Shown: positions 35,736 through 43,681 of the stretch, one piece after another | How the letters are laid out: the number at the start of each line of letters is the position of its first letter | Numbering within the stretch: the first letter of the stretch is position 1 | Source: Paracoccaceae bacterium | GTDB taxonomy: Bacteria > Pseudomonadota > Alphaproteobacteria > Rhodobacterales > Rhodobacteraceae | Reading direction: 5' to 3' | Length of the DNA stretch: 49,950 bases | NCBI GenBank assembly: GCA_021648025.1 | Contig: JAKITO010000022.1 | Coordinates: forward strand, 1 to 49,950 | Position numbers and translations under genes: made by a program | Notes under the pieces: generated by a model | What the model saw: only the letters and a program-made list of their open reading frames with translations | Told to the model about the DNA's origin: nothing | Database searches by the model: none

Positions 35736-36650
35736 ATGAGAATCAAGGGATTTTTACCCGCAGATGGCGGTTTTGATGTCACGGACATATTTGGTACTAT
35801 CGGCTTCATTACAACCGAGGCTGAAATAACCAATGTGTTTCCAACGGGCTTGGTTGGCAACGGCATTTACGACGGTGAGGTCGTGACAATCGTCGGGTTC
35901 GGTTCGGACCTTAACGTTGGGTCGGTTGGCGGAGTTGATATTATCAACTCCGGGACGATGGATGGTTTCACCGTCGTCTCTCAGACAAAAGGTACAGTGT
36001 CGTTTGTTGATCTTGATATCGACATGTCGGTGTTCGCGCCAATAATAGTCGCCGATAACAACGGTTCAAACCCGTCCGGCATCGAGGAATTTTTGCAAGC
36101 AAGGGACTGGGATATCTTGCTGAGCAATAACGATGATATCGCCCCAAAAGGAACGATGCTGACAGACGGCGTCGAATTCAACATGAAGGGCAATGACATC
36201 ATTCGCGGGCTGGGTGGCAATGATGATCTTTATTCCGGCAACGGCAGGGATAAACTGTTTGGCGGTAATGGGAATGACCGACTGGACGGCGGCAAAGGCA
36301 AGGATATGCTTAATGGCGGTGCAGGCAAGGATGTTCTGGATGGTGGCGCCGGCAAGGATGTTCTGGATGGTGGCGCCGGCAAGGACGTGCTGACCGGCGG
36401 TGGTGGCGCGGACCGGTTTGTGTTCAAAGACAACGGCGGTCGCGACCGGGTCCAGGATTTCAATGCCACCAACAACAAGGAAGATATTGATCTCAAGGCG
36501 GTGTCCGAGATTGCCGGATTTAAGGACCTAAAGAACAATCACATGAACCAGGTCGGCAATAACGTCGAGATTGACGACGGCGCAGGTACCCAAATCGTGC
36601 TGATCGGCGTTGATATCGGCGATTTGGGCAAGGGTGATTTTCTGTTCTGA
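35736..36650 (+). CDS. RTX calcium-binding protein, likely type I secreted
   Basis: A 304-residue protein with no signal peptide. The N-terminal ~140 residues form an unrecognised, Gly/Ile/Val-rich domain. Roughly residues 148-225 are about eight calcium-binding RTX nonapeptides (GGxGxDxLx, such as GGNGNDRLD and GGAGKDVLD). The final ~75 residues end in GDFLF, matching the hydrophobic C-terminal type I secretion signal. The ATG at 35736 follows AGGAG at good spacing. No type I exporter genes lie nearby, so export would use a system encoded elsewhere. Repeats contain an exact 27-bp duplication (36324-36377). Function unknown. Confidence 0.88.
   Translation: MRIKGFLPADGGFDVTDIFGTIGFITTEAEITNVFPTGLVGNGIYDGEVVTIVGFGSDLNVGSVGGVDIINSGTMDGFTVVSQTKGTVSFVDLDIDMSVFAPIIVADNNGSNPSGIEEFLQARDWDILLSNNDDIAPKGTMLTDGVEFNMKGNDIIRGLGGNDDLYSGNGRDKLFGGNGNDRLDGGKGKDMLNGGAGKDVLDGGAGKDVLDGGAGKDVLTGGGGADRFVFKDNGGRDRVQDFNATNNKEDIDLKAVSEIAGFKDLKNNHMNQVGNNVEIDDGAGTQIVLIGVDIGDLGKGDFLF
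36324..36377 (+). repeat. Exact 27-bp tandem duplication inside RTX repeats
   Basis: 36324-36350 and 36351-36377 are identical at the DNA level, each encoding nine residues (GKDVLDGGA). Identity at synonymous sites suggests recent duplication of one RTX unit. Confidence 0.9.
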
Positions 36651-36681
36651 ACGCGCACCGCTTTTGGCTGGCCTCTGACGT

Positions 36682-36710
36682 CTGATTTGTGGCACACAAG
36701 GTCAAATCAG
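36682..36710. other. Hairpin between the RTX and methyltransferase genes
   Basis: CTGATTTG (36682-36689) pairs with CAAATCAG (36703-36710) across a 13-nt loop. There is no U-run, so it is not a clear terminator. Confidence 0.35.
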
Positions 36711-36725
36711 TGAAAGACCAGTGAT

Positions 36726-37436
36726 ATGGCCCGCATCAAAAACCACGCCGCCCGCGACACCTGGATTGAAACCACCTTGCGTGCCTTGCCCAAGGGGTCC
36801 AGCCTGCTGGATGTCGGGGCCGGGGAATGCGCCTATAAACCCCATTGCGACCATCTGGAATATCTTGCCCAGGATATTGCCGAATATGACGGGGCCGGCG
36901 ACGGGGTTGGCCTGCATACCGGGCGATGGGATACCAGCCGGCTGGATTTCATCTGCGATCTGTATGACATCCCCGAGGATCGCCAGTTTGATACGGTGTT
37001 CTGCTCCGAGGTGCTGGAACATGTGGTTGACCCGGTGCGCGCACTGGAAAAGATGGCGCGGCTGACCAAACCGGGCGGGCGGATGATCATCACCGCCCCG
37101 TTCAACTCGATCACCCATTTCGCGCCGTACCATTATTGCACAGGGTTCTCGCAATATTTCTACCGGGTGCATTTCGAACGGCTGGGTTTTGAAATTGCTG
37201 AACTAACGGCCAACGGCGGCTATTTCGACGTGATGGATCAGGAACTCGGCCGCCTGACCCGGGTGCGCAAGAAATTCGGCGCCGGCTGGCGCGAACCATT
37301 TACCCCGCTGCTGATGCAATTCACCCGCCTCATCGCCCGCCTGATCGCCGGACAGGACGGCCCCCGCATGGCCCGCGTCTCCTCCGAGCTGCAAACTTTT
37401 GGCTGGCACGTGATCGCCACCAAAACCCAAACCTGA
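36726..37436 (+). CDS. Class I SAM-dependent methyltransferase
   Basis: A 236-residue cytoplasmic methyltransferase with motif I LLDVGAGECAYK near residue 24, the acidic motif II region, VFCSEVLEHVVDPVRALEKM (motif around the catalytic loop) and KPGGRMIITAPF as motif III. It fits the Methyltransf_11/UbiE-like group. The GECAYKP and PYHYCTGFSQYFY features suggest the branch acting on lipids or glycans, but the substrate is unknown. ATG at 36726, 75 bp after the RTX gene. Confidence 0.87.
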   Translation: MARIKNHAARDTWIETTLRALPKGSSLLDVGAGECAYKPHCDHLEYLAQDIAEYDGAGDGVGLHTGRWDTSRLDFICDLYDIPEDRQFDTVFCSEVLEHVVDPVRALEKMARLTKPGGRMIITAPFNSITHFAPYHYCTGFSQYFYRVHFERLGFEIAELTANGGYFDVMDQELGRLTRVRKKFGAGWREPFTPLLMQFTRLIARLIAGQDGPRMARVSSELQTFGWHVIATKTQT

Positions 37437-37443
37437 CTCCCGG

Positions 37444-37503
37444 CTTCATCTTGCCAAATAAACTCCGGGGGGGGCCGTAGGACCCGGGGGCCGGCCCCCT
37501 CCA
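37444..37503. repeat. GC-rich intergenic repeat with palindrome GGGGGCCGGCCCCC
   Basis: Contains TTCATCTTGCCAAATAAACTC (split across a CCGGGG run) followed by a perfect 14-bp palindrome at 37486-37499. I recall this layout as a common intergenic repeat in Rhodobacteraceae, but it occurs only once in this window, so the call rests on memory. Confidence 0.45.
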
Positions 37504-37785
37504 GCATTGCAAGTTTGTGCCGCCCTCAATCGGGGCGCAATAACGTTGCCACCCGACCCTAAGCGTGTACTTGCCAAAAGCCCCTGAAAAGATGGAGTTT
37601 TTCCGCCGACCTGCGAACGCCTGATTTTTTCGGCGTCTCCCCGCGTGTCCCCAACCCCGGTAACGGCGGGCATTGGCGCGTTTGGGCCGGGTTCGACAAA
37701 AGGCCAAGACATCCCCCCGGTTGCCGGTGTTCTTAGCCTCAGGGGTGCAAATCTGCGCCCTGTAAAACCAAACCGGAGAGTGAAC

Positions 37786-38016
37786 ATGAAAACCGTATTG
37801 CTGAGTACAATCATCATCGCAGGCCTGAGCGCCACATCTGTTGCAGCCCAAGTCGATACCAATGGTGACGGTATCCTGACCCTGGACGAAGTCAACGCGG
37901 CCTTCCCCGATATCAAGGCCGAAGAGTTTTCAGCCATGGACGCGAATGCCGATGGCGTGCTGGACAATGACGAAGTGGCGGCCGCACAGGACGCCGGGCT
38001 GATGCCCAAGACCTGA
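37786..38016 (+). CDS. Small periplasmic EF-hand protein (76 aa)
   Basis: A signal peptide (residues 1-21, ending SVAAQ) is followed by two complete EF-hand loops, D24-TNGDGILTLDE-35 and D52-ANADGVLDNDE-63. Each keeps Asp/Asn at 1, 3 and 5, Gly at 6 and Glu at 12, so both should bind calcium. The ATG at 37786 has GGAGAG seven bases upstream; longer frames start in untypical sequence. Alone as a transcription unit, with a strong terminator after it. The partner is unknown. Confidence 0.85.
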   Translation: MKTVLLSTIIIAGLSATSVAAQVDTNGDGILTLDEVNAAFPDIKAEEFSAMDANADGVLDNDEVAAAQDAGLMPKT

Positions 38017-38078
38017 TCGTTCAAGATATGCAGCGCCCCTGCCTGGTTGCCATCACGGTGGTTTACCAGCTTGGGGCA

Positions 38079-38117
38079 GGCCCCCGGATTTTCCAAACAT
38101 CCGGGGGCCATTTTTTT
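38079..38117 (+). terminator. Intrinsic terminator after the EF-hand gene
   Basis: GGCCCCCGGAT pairs with ATCCGGGGGCC around a 9-nt loop, followed by a run of seven T's. This isolates the ccm genes downstream. Confidence 0.93.
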
Positions 38118-38204
38118 GGCGTAAAGCGACATTTCAGCCGGGCATACCCTCGTAAAAAATTCGTGAATTGTTAAGGGCGCAAAGACCGGCTAAACCCCTG
38201 CCTT

Positions 38205-38957
38205 ATGTCACTTACACAAAAAGCCAATGCCTTTTGGGCATACGCCAACCCTCGCAAGTTTCTGGCGACCACCCAGCGGGTATTGCCGGTCATCTGGGTG
38301 CTGGCCGGTGTCTGCCTTGTCACCGGTCTGGTCTGGGGCTTTTTCTTTACCCCGGATGATTACCGCCAGGGATCCACGGTCAAGATCATCTATCTGCATG
38401 TGCCCTCGGCCCTGATGGCAATCAACGCCTGGATGATGATGCTGGTGACCTCGCTGGTCTGGTTGATCCGGCGTCACCACGTCAGCGCCCTGGCGGCGCG
38501 TGCCGCCGCCCCTGTGGGGCTGGTGATGACACTGATCGCGCTGGCCACCGGGGCGATCTGGGGTCAACCGATCTGGGGCACCTGGTGGGTGTGGGATCCG
38601 CGCCTGACCTCGTTTCTGATCCTGTTCCTGTTCTATCTTGGCTATATCGCCCTGTGGGAAGCGATCGAAGACCCGGACACCGCCGCCGATCTGACCGCCG
38701 TGTTGTGCCTTGTGGGATCGGTCTTTGCCTTGCTGTCGCGCTATGCGGTGAATTTCTGGAATCAGGGGCTGCATCAGGGCGCGTCCCTCAGCCTGGACAA
38801 GGAAAAACATGTGGCGGATGTTTTTTACCATCCGTTGCTGGTCAGTATCGCCGGGTTTGTGCTGTTGTTCATCGCCCTGGTGCTGTACCGCACAGGTACG
38901 GAAATCCGCGCCCGCCGGATCAGAACATTGCTGGCACGCGAAAGGGTGGGTGCGTAA
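38205..38957 (+). CDS. ccmC: Heme exporter/chaperone complex protein CcmC
   Basis: Inner-membrane protein of System I cytochrome c maturation that loads heme on CcmE. The 250 residues form six helices with the tryptophan-rich periplasmic WGxxxWGTWWVWD motif at 119-131 and heme-axial His65 and His190 in the expected places. First gene of ccmC-ccmD-ccmG here. ccmA and ccmB, which often precede it, are absent; instead a terminator at 38079-38117 separates it from the EF-hand gene. Confidence 0.97.
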   Translation: MSLTQKANAFWAYANPRKFLATTQRVLPVIWVLAGVCLVTGLVWGFFFTPDDYRQGSTVKIIYLHVPSALMAINAWMMMLVTSLVWLIRRHHVSALAARAAAPVGLVMTLIALATGAIWGQPIWGTWWVWDPRLTSFLILFLFYLGYIALWEAIEDPDTAADLTAVLCLVGSVFALLSRYAVNFWNQGLHQGASLSLDKEKHVADVFYHPLLVSIAGFVLLFIALVLYRTGTEIRARRIRTLLARERVGA

Positions 38958-38959
38958 AT

Positions 38960-39115
38960 ATGCCTGATCTGGGAAAATATGCTGAAACGGTATTGATGGC
39001 CTATGCGGCCTCGGTTGTTTTGTTGGTGTTGCTGGTGGGCCTGTCGCTGTGGCGTGGCCGCAAAGTGCGCTCAGATCTGGTGCGGATTGAAAAAAGGCTG
39101 CGTGCTGATGGCTAA
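38960..39115 (+). CDS. ccmD: CcmD, small heme exporter subunit
   Basis: A 51-residue single-pass membrane protein (MPDLGKYAETVLMAYAASVV..., helix about residues 13-33, then a basic tail RGRKVRSDLVRIEKRLRADG) that stabilises CcmC-CcmE in the heme relay. The ATG starts two bases after the ccmC stop, and the stop overlaps the ccmG start. The length and charge pattern match CcmD family members. Confidence 0.9.
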   Translation: MPDLGKYAETVLMAYAASVVLLVLLVGLSLWRGRKVRSDLVRIEKRLRADG

Positions 39116-39713
39116 AATTTCCCCACTGATGATCCTGCCGCCGTTGATCTTCACCGGCTTTATCGCCCTGGCCGGGTTTGGCATGTTTCGCGGCGACCCC
39201 GATGCGCTGCCCTCGACCTTTATCGGCAAGACGGCCCCAGAGCTGCCGGCTGAAGCGCTCAAGGGTTATCCGGGTGTTACCGCACAGGATTTGGCCAGCG
39301 GCGAGGTGTCCCTGGTCAATTTCTGGGCCAGCTGGTGCCCGCCGTGCCGGGCCGAACATCCCAACCTGATGAAAATGGCCGCCGACGGCGTCCGCATCTA
39401 TGGCGTGAACATCAAGGATAACGCAGGTCAGGCCACCGGTTTTCTGGAACAGGACGGCAATCCGTTTCTGGGCATTGGCTTTGATCCCAAGGGGCGCCGT
39501 TCAATCGACTGGGGCGTCACCGCCCCGCCCGAAACCTTCATCATTGACGGCCAGGGAACGATTCTGTTTAAATTCATCGGCCCACTTGTGGGCAGTGATC
39601 TGAAACAACGCTTTATGCCTGAGTTGGAAAAGGCCCAAGCAGCCCAGGCGGCAAAAGCAGCCCAGGCGGCAAAAGCAGCCCAGGCGGCAAAAGCAGCACA
39701 GCCGGACGGCTGA
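39108..39713 (+). CDS. ccmG: CcmG/DsbE thiol:disulfide oxidoreductase
   Basis: Membrane-anchored thioredoxin-like protein that reduces the apocytochrome CxxCH for heme attachment. In 201 residues: a signal anchor (7-27), then the thioredoxin fold with redox site WASWCPPC (Cys77, Cys80) and the cis-proline region APPETFIID. The ATG at 39108 overlaps ccmD by 8 bp and sets the anchor at the N-terminus. Odd: a C-terminal Ala/Lys/Gln repeat, AAQAAK units (from about residue 176 to the end), encoded by an 18-bp tandem repeat. Confidence 0.93.
   Translation: MAKISPLMILPPLIFTGFIALAGFGMFRGDPDALPSTFIGKTAPELPAEALKGYPGVTAQDLASGEVSLVNFWASWCPPCRAEHPNLMKMAADGVRIYGVNIKDNAGQATGFLEQDGNPFLGIGFDPKGRRSIDWGVTAPPETFIIDGQGTILFKFIGPLVGSDLKQRFMPELEKAQAAQAAKAAQAAKAAQAAKAAQPDG
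39639..39700 (+). repeat. 18-bp tandem repeat at the ccmG 3' end
   Basis: The unit GCAGCCCAGGCGGCAAAA is present three times exactly (39639, 39657, 39675) plus a partial fourth. It is in frame, giving AAQAAK repeats. Copy-number change would lengthen or shorten the tail without a frameshift. Confidence 0.9.
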
Positions 39714-39782
39714 ATTTCCTTGTGCCGCCCGGCGCTTGTTGCTTGTCTGATTTTAACCTTCCCAAACAAAGCGCCCAATCTC

Positions 39783-40067
39783 ATGTCTTTTTCCCCCGAA
39801 GCCGCCGAAACCCTGGCCCTTGATGCCTTGGCCTGGCTGGTCACCAACGACGACCTGTTACCGGTGTTTCTGGGCGCAACCGGCGCCAGCGAGGACGATC
39901 TGCGCGCCCGTGCAAGCGAGCCTGAATTCCTCGGCTCGGTACTGGATTTCCTGATGATGGATGACGCCTGGATCATCGCCTTTTGCGATGCCAAAAATAT
40001 CGCTTATGAACAGCCAATGTTTGCCCGCGCCGCCCTTCCGGGCGGTGAACAGGTGAACTGGACTTAA
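39783..40067 (+). CDS. DUF3572 domain protein
   Basis: A 94-residue, acidic, helix-rich protein (opens MSFSPEAAETLALDALAWL) matching the small DUF3572 family, which I recall as restricted to alphaproteobacteria and functionally uncharacterised. ATG at 39783, 70 bp after ccmG and 12 bp before the HAD gene, so likely co-transcribed with both. Confidence 0.78.
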   Translation: MSFSPEAAETLALDALAWLVTNDDLLPVFLGATGASEDDLRARASEPEFLGSVLDFLMMDDAWIIAFCDAKNIAYEQPMFARAALPGGEQVNWT

Positions 40068-40079
40068 GGAACCAAAGCC

Positions 40080-40796
40080 ATGCCCATTTCTGCGCCCACA
40101 TCTGCGCCCATTTCTGGCCTGTTGTTCGACAAAGACGGCACGTTGTTCGATTTTGGTGCCACCTGGGAAGGCTGGGCCAAGGCCTTTCTTCTGCGAATTT
40201 GCACCAATGACCGCGCCCGCGCGACGGCGTTGGGCTGGCATATCGGCTTTGATCTTGCCAACCGCCGGTTTCAGTCCGACAGTATCGTCATTGCCGACAC
40301 CCCGGCCGGGATTGCGCAGGCAATGATCCCACATTTGCCGGAAACCACCTATGACCAATTGCTGGAAACACTGAACAACGAGGCCGAACAGGTCTCGCAG
40401 ATCGAAGTGGTGCCTTTGGTGCCATATCTGGAAAAACTGCGCAGCACAGGGCTTCGATTGGGCGTGGCCACCAACGACGCCATTTCACCGGCCCTTGTGC
40501 ATCTGGATTCGGTCGGCATTCGTGGTCATTTCGACTTCATTGCCGGGTCGGACTCTGGCTTTGGCGCCAAACCTGCCCCCGGGCAATTGCTGGGCTTTGC
40601 CAGGGCCGTGGATCTTGACCCAGGCGTGATCGCCATGGTCGGCGACAGTGCCCATGACCTGGTTGCCGGGCGCGCGGCGGGGATGGTGACAATCGGCGTG
40701 CTGACCGGTTATGCGAGCGAAAGCGACCTGGCCCCTCATGCCGATGTGGTGCTGCCCGATATCGGCCATATTCCGGGCTGGATTGTGGGCAAATAG
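40080..40796 (+). CDS. HAD-superfamily hydrolase (phosphoglycolate phosphatase-like)
   Basis: A 238-residue phosphatase. HAD motifs are all present: I, FDKDGT with Asp17 and Asp19; II, GVATND; III, Lys in GAKPAPG; IV, MVGDSAHD. The helical cap between motifs I and II fits the subfamily of PGP-like small-molecule phosphatases. The substrate is unknown. The ATG at 40080 follows AAGGAACCAAAGCC. Confidence 0.9.
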   Translation: MPISAPTSAPISGLLFDKDGTLFDFGATWEGWAKAFLLRICTNDRARATALGWHIGFDLANRRFQSDSIVIADTPAGIAQAMIPHLPETTYDQLLETLNNEAEQVSQIEVVPLVPYLEKLRSTGLRLGVATNDAISPALVHLDSVGIRGHFDFIAGSDSGFGAKPAPGQLLGFARAVDLDPGVIAMVGDSAHDLVAGRAAGMVTIGVLTGYASESDLAPHADVVLPDIGHIPGWIVGK

Positions 40797-40909
40797 GGCC
40801 AAAGCGACCATTGCCAAATGAAAACGACAAACCGTGTCGCAATCAGAGCGGCAGTTGGTTGGGCGGTTGTGCCTTTTGAACCAGAGCTTTGACAACAAGG
40901 ACTGGTTAA

Positions 40910-42469
40910 ATGGCACAGGCGGATACCCGTAAACGGCGCAGCGGTGGACGGGCTGGCAAGTCGGGCCGCCGGGGTGGTGCGGTGATAAACCAGATGCCCT
41001 GGCGCATTCCGGTCAATGTCGATCGCCCGACCGAGCCGCTGGACCAGGCCGGTGTTGGCGCCATTCATGACGGTGCCATGCGCATTCTCGAAGAGATCGG
41101 CGTGGTGTTCCTGAACCCCGAGGCGCTGGAGATCTTTCGTCAGGCCGGTTGCCGCGTCGACGGCGATCTGGTGCGTATGGGCCGTGATTTTGTGATGGAG
41201 ATGATCGCCCGCGCGCCGTCTGAATTTACCCTGACCCCGCGAAATCTTGATCGCACCCTGACGGTTGGCGGCAAGCATATGTTGTTTGGAAATGTTTCTT
41301 CGCCGCCAAATTACTGGGACATGGAGCTGGGGAAAAAGGTTGCCGGCAACCGTGAACAATGCGCCAACCTGTTGAAATTGACCCAATATTTCAACTGCAT
41401 CCACTTTGCCGGCGGCTATCCGGTGGAACCGGTCGATGTGCATGCCTCGGTGCGCCATCTGGACGTTGTTTATGACAAGCTGACCCTGACCGACAAGGTG
41501 ATGCACGCCTATTCTCTGGGCCGCGAACGGGTCGAGGACGTGATGGAAATGGTGCGCATCGGCGGTGACCTGACCCACGCCGAATTCGAAGCCACGCCGC
41601 GGATGTACACCAACATCAACTCGACCTCGCCGTTGAAACACGACTTTCCGATGATCGACGGCTGCTTGCGGATGATCCGCCGGGGGCAGGCGGTGATTGT
41701 CACGCCGTTCACTCTGGCAGGTGCCATGGCACCGGTGACCATGGCCGGAGCCGTGGCGCAATCCATTGCCGAATCCCTTTGCGCCATCGCCCTGTTCCAA
41801 TACGTCCGCCCCGGGGCGGCCGTGGGCATTGGCACATTTACCTCAAACGTCGACATGAAATCCGGCGCGCCCGCCTTTGGCACCCCGGAATACATGCGCG
41901 CCACCCAGATGACCGGCCAGATGGCGCGATTTTACGGGCTGCCCCTGCGCTCGTCCGGCGTGTGCGCCGCCAACGTGCCGGACGGGCAGGCGATGTGGGA
42001 AACCTCGAACAGCCTTTGGGCGGCGGTGCAATCGGGCACCAACATGGTCTATCACGCGGCTGGCTGGCTTGAGGGCGGGCTGATTGCATCGCCGGAAAAG
42101 TTCATCATGGATTGTGAAGTTATTCAGCAGATCCAGCGCTATATGGAACCGTCCACCTTTGCCACCGGCGTCGATGACATTGCCTTTGATGCCATCAAAG
42201 AGGTCGGCAACGAAGGCCATTTCTTTGGCACGAAACATACCCAGGATCGTTATAAAACCGCGTTCTATCAACCGTTCCTAAGCGACTGGAAAAACCATGA
42301 AGCCTGGGAAGAGGCCGGCGCCATCTGGACCCCCGAGCGGGCACATCTGATATTCAAGGACATCATCGCCACCTTCGAGGCCCCGCCGATGGACGTGGCC
42401 ATCCGCGACGAGCTGGCCGATTTTGTCGCCCGCCGCAAATCCGAAGGCGGCGCACCTACCGATTTCTGA
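40910..42469 (+). CDS. MttB-family (non-pyrrolysine) trimethylamine-methyltransferase-like protein
   Basis: A corrinoid-dependent methyltransferase homologue of 519 residues. The frame is open throughout with no in-frame TAG, so no pyrrolysine codon is used; such MttB relatives (MtgB/MtcB type) demethylate quaternary amines such as glycine betaine or carnitine, with cobalamin as acceptor. Seen: LTPRNLDRTLTVGGKHM, the YPVEPVDVHAS barrel segment and QSGTNMVYHAAGWLEGG. The N-terminus has a short basic stretch (KRRSGGRAGKSGRRGG, 8-23). A corrinoid protein and its activator, expected partners, are not in the window. AAGGACTGG upstream serves as ribosome-binding site. Confidence 0.88.
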   Translation: MAQADTRKRRSGGRAGKSGRRGGAVINQMPWRIPVNVDRPTEPLDQAGVGAIHDGAMRILEEIGVVFLNPEALEIFRQAGCRVDGDLVRMGRDFVMEMIARAPSEFTLTPRNLDRTLTVGGKHMLFGNVSSPPNYWDMELGKKVAGNREQCANLLKLTQYFNCIHFAGGYPVEPVDVHASVRHLDVVYDKLTLTDKVMHAYSLGRERVEDVMEMVRIGGDLTHAEFEATPRMYTNINSTSPLKHDFPMIDGCLRMIRRGQAVIVTPFTLAGAMAPVTMAGAVAQSIAESLCAIALFQYVRPGAAVGIGTFTSNVDMKSGAPAFGTPEYMRATQMTGQMARFYGLPLRSSGVCAANVPDGQAMWETSNSLWAAVQSGTNMVYHAAGWLEGGLIASPEKFIMDCEVIQQIQRYMEPSTFATGVDDIAFDAIKEVGNEGHFFGTKHTQDRYKTAFYQPFLSDWKNHEAWEEAGAIWTPERAHLIFKDIIATFEAPPMDVAIRDELADFVARRKSEGGAPTDF

Positions 42470-42484
42470 CCCTGTCGGCTGACC

Positions 42485-42507
42485 GTAGGGCGGGGTTTCA
42501 CCCCGCC
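42485..42507 (+). repeat. GTAG-headed REP hairpin, variant stem
   Basis: GTAG followed by GGCGGGGT, loop TTC, ACCCCGCC: a perfect 8-bp stem in the same layout as the copies at 931 and 17669, but with a different sequence whose two arms differ together. It lies between two convergent stop codons and may also act as a weak terminator. Confidence 0.65.
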
Positions 42508-42514
42508 GCCGCCT

Positions 42515-43642
42515 TTACCGATACTGCCGCAAATACCGCTTTTCAAACATATCCTTGGCCTTGTGCGCCAAGCCAACTGACGGCAGGGCGATATTGAACT
42601 TTTCGGTCCGCACCACCATTGCACCCTTGGCATTGTCGTCGATGATGCACATCAACTCGACCCGAAACGTCTTGTCCGGGGTGGCGCCGTTCAGTTCAGA
42701 GATCAGATTGGCCGCCGCCGCTTCGGCCTGCAAATCGGCCATATGCGCCTGTTTCGGCATCCAGTCAGGCCCCGGAAAACTGCCCGCGTCGCCGGCCACA
42801 TAGGTGCATTTGAAACCCTCGACCTGACACATCCGGTTCGCCGCGATCAAACCTCCGGGCGAACGGGGCAGGGTGGTGTTGTTGAACCAGGGGTTGCCGG
42901 TCATGCCGGGCATGAACATGATGATATCGGCGTGAAATTCGGCGCCTTCGGTGACGACCTTGTCGGCCTCGAACCGGACCATTTTCTGGCCCAGATAGGT
43001 CTTTATATTCAGCTTTTCCATGCGTTTCATCAGCTTGGGCACAATCTTTGCACCCAACCTTATGCCCGGTTTGGGGGCGGGGCTGAAGAACACCAGTTCG
43101 AACTTGTCACGCCGTCCTTGCGCCCGCAGCATCTGGTCGGTGCCGAACAGGAATTCAAACATCGGCCCCCCCCGCATGGCCGAGCCTTCTTTGGGGTTGC
43201 CGGAAAAGCCAAACGCCAATGTGCCACCTTCAAGTGCCTGTAAACGGTTGGTGAATTCCATCACTGGCTTGACGCCTTCACAGGGTGTCAGGGCGTGTTC
43301 AATGCCCGGCAACTTCTTGATGAACTTGCCGCCGGTGCCGATGATCAACCCGTCGTTGCGGTGATCCCCGGTTGAGGTTCTGACCAGCCGCCCGCCGTCT
43401 TCCAACCCTTCAACCGCGCCCTGAACATAGGTGATCCTGTTGCGCTGAAAGAAATTGTTCAGCGGGATGATGATGTCGTCAGGCTGGCGCTGACCGGACG
43501 GCAGCCAGATCAGACTGGGCAGATAGACCAGTTGCGGCTCCGGCGCGATCAGGGTGATTTCAAGTGAAGGATCGCCGCTGCGCAATTTACGCGCGGCGGT
43601 AAGAGCGGCGAAACCTGAGCCAAGTACGGTTACATGTGCCAT
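42515..43642 (-). CDS. FAD-dependent sulfide:quinone oxidoreductase-like protein
   Basis: A 375-residue two-dinucleotide-binding flavoprotein. It starts VTVLGSGFAALTAARKLR (FAD fold), continues with LVYLPSLIWLPSG and the IIGTGGKF motif, and has the C-terminal TYVAGDAGSFPGPDW block. The first fold and the GDAGSFPGP site match the SQR/FCSD group. Cysteines occur near 122, about 275-282 and about 335, but I cannot match them to the three redox Cys of SQR, so activity is uncertain; NADH dehydrogenase-like function remains possible. Transcribed toward the REP at 42485. Confidence 0.8.
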   Translation of the reverse strand: MAHVTVLGSGFAALTAARKLRSGDPSLEITLIAPEPQLVYLPSLIWLPSGQRQPDDIIIPLNNFFQRNRITYVQGAVEGLEDGGRLVRTSTGDHRNDGLIIGTGGKFIKKLPGIEHALTPCEGVKPVMEFTNRLQALEGGTLAFGFSGNPKEGSAMRGGPMFEFLFGTDQMLRAQGRRDKFELVFFSPAPKPGIRLGAKIVPKLMKRMEKLNIKTYLGQKMVRFEADKVVTEGAEFHADIIMFMPGMTGNPWFNNTTLPRSPGGLIAANRMCQVEGFKCTYVAGDAGSFPGPDWMPKQAHMADLQAEAAAANLISELNGATPDKTFRVELMCIIDDNAKGAMVVRTEKFNIALPSVGLAHKAKDMFEKRYLRQYR

Positions 43643-43681
43643 TGTGATCCTCGGTTTGTTGTTGGGTGGTGCGTGGGTTTT

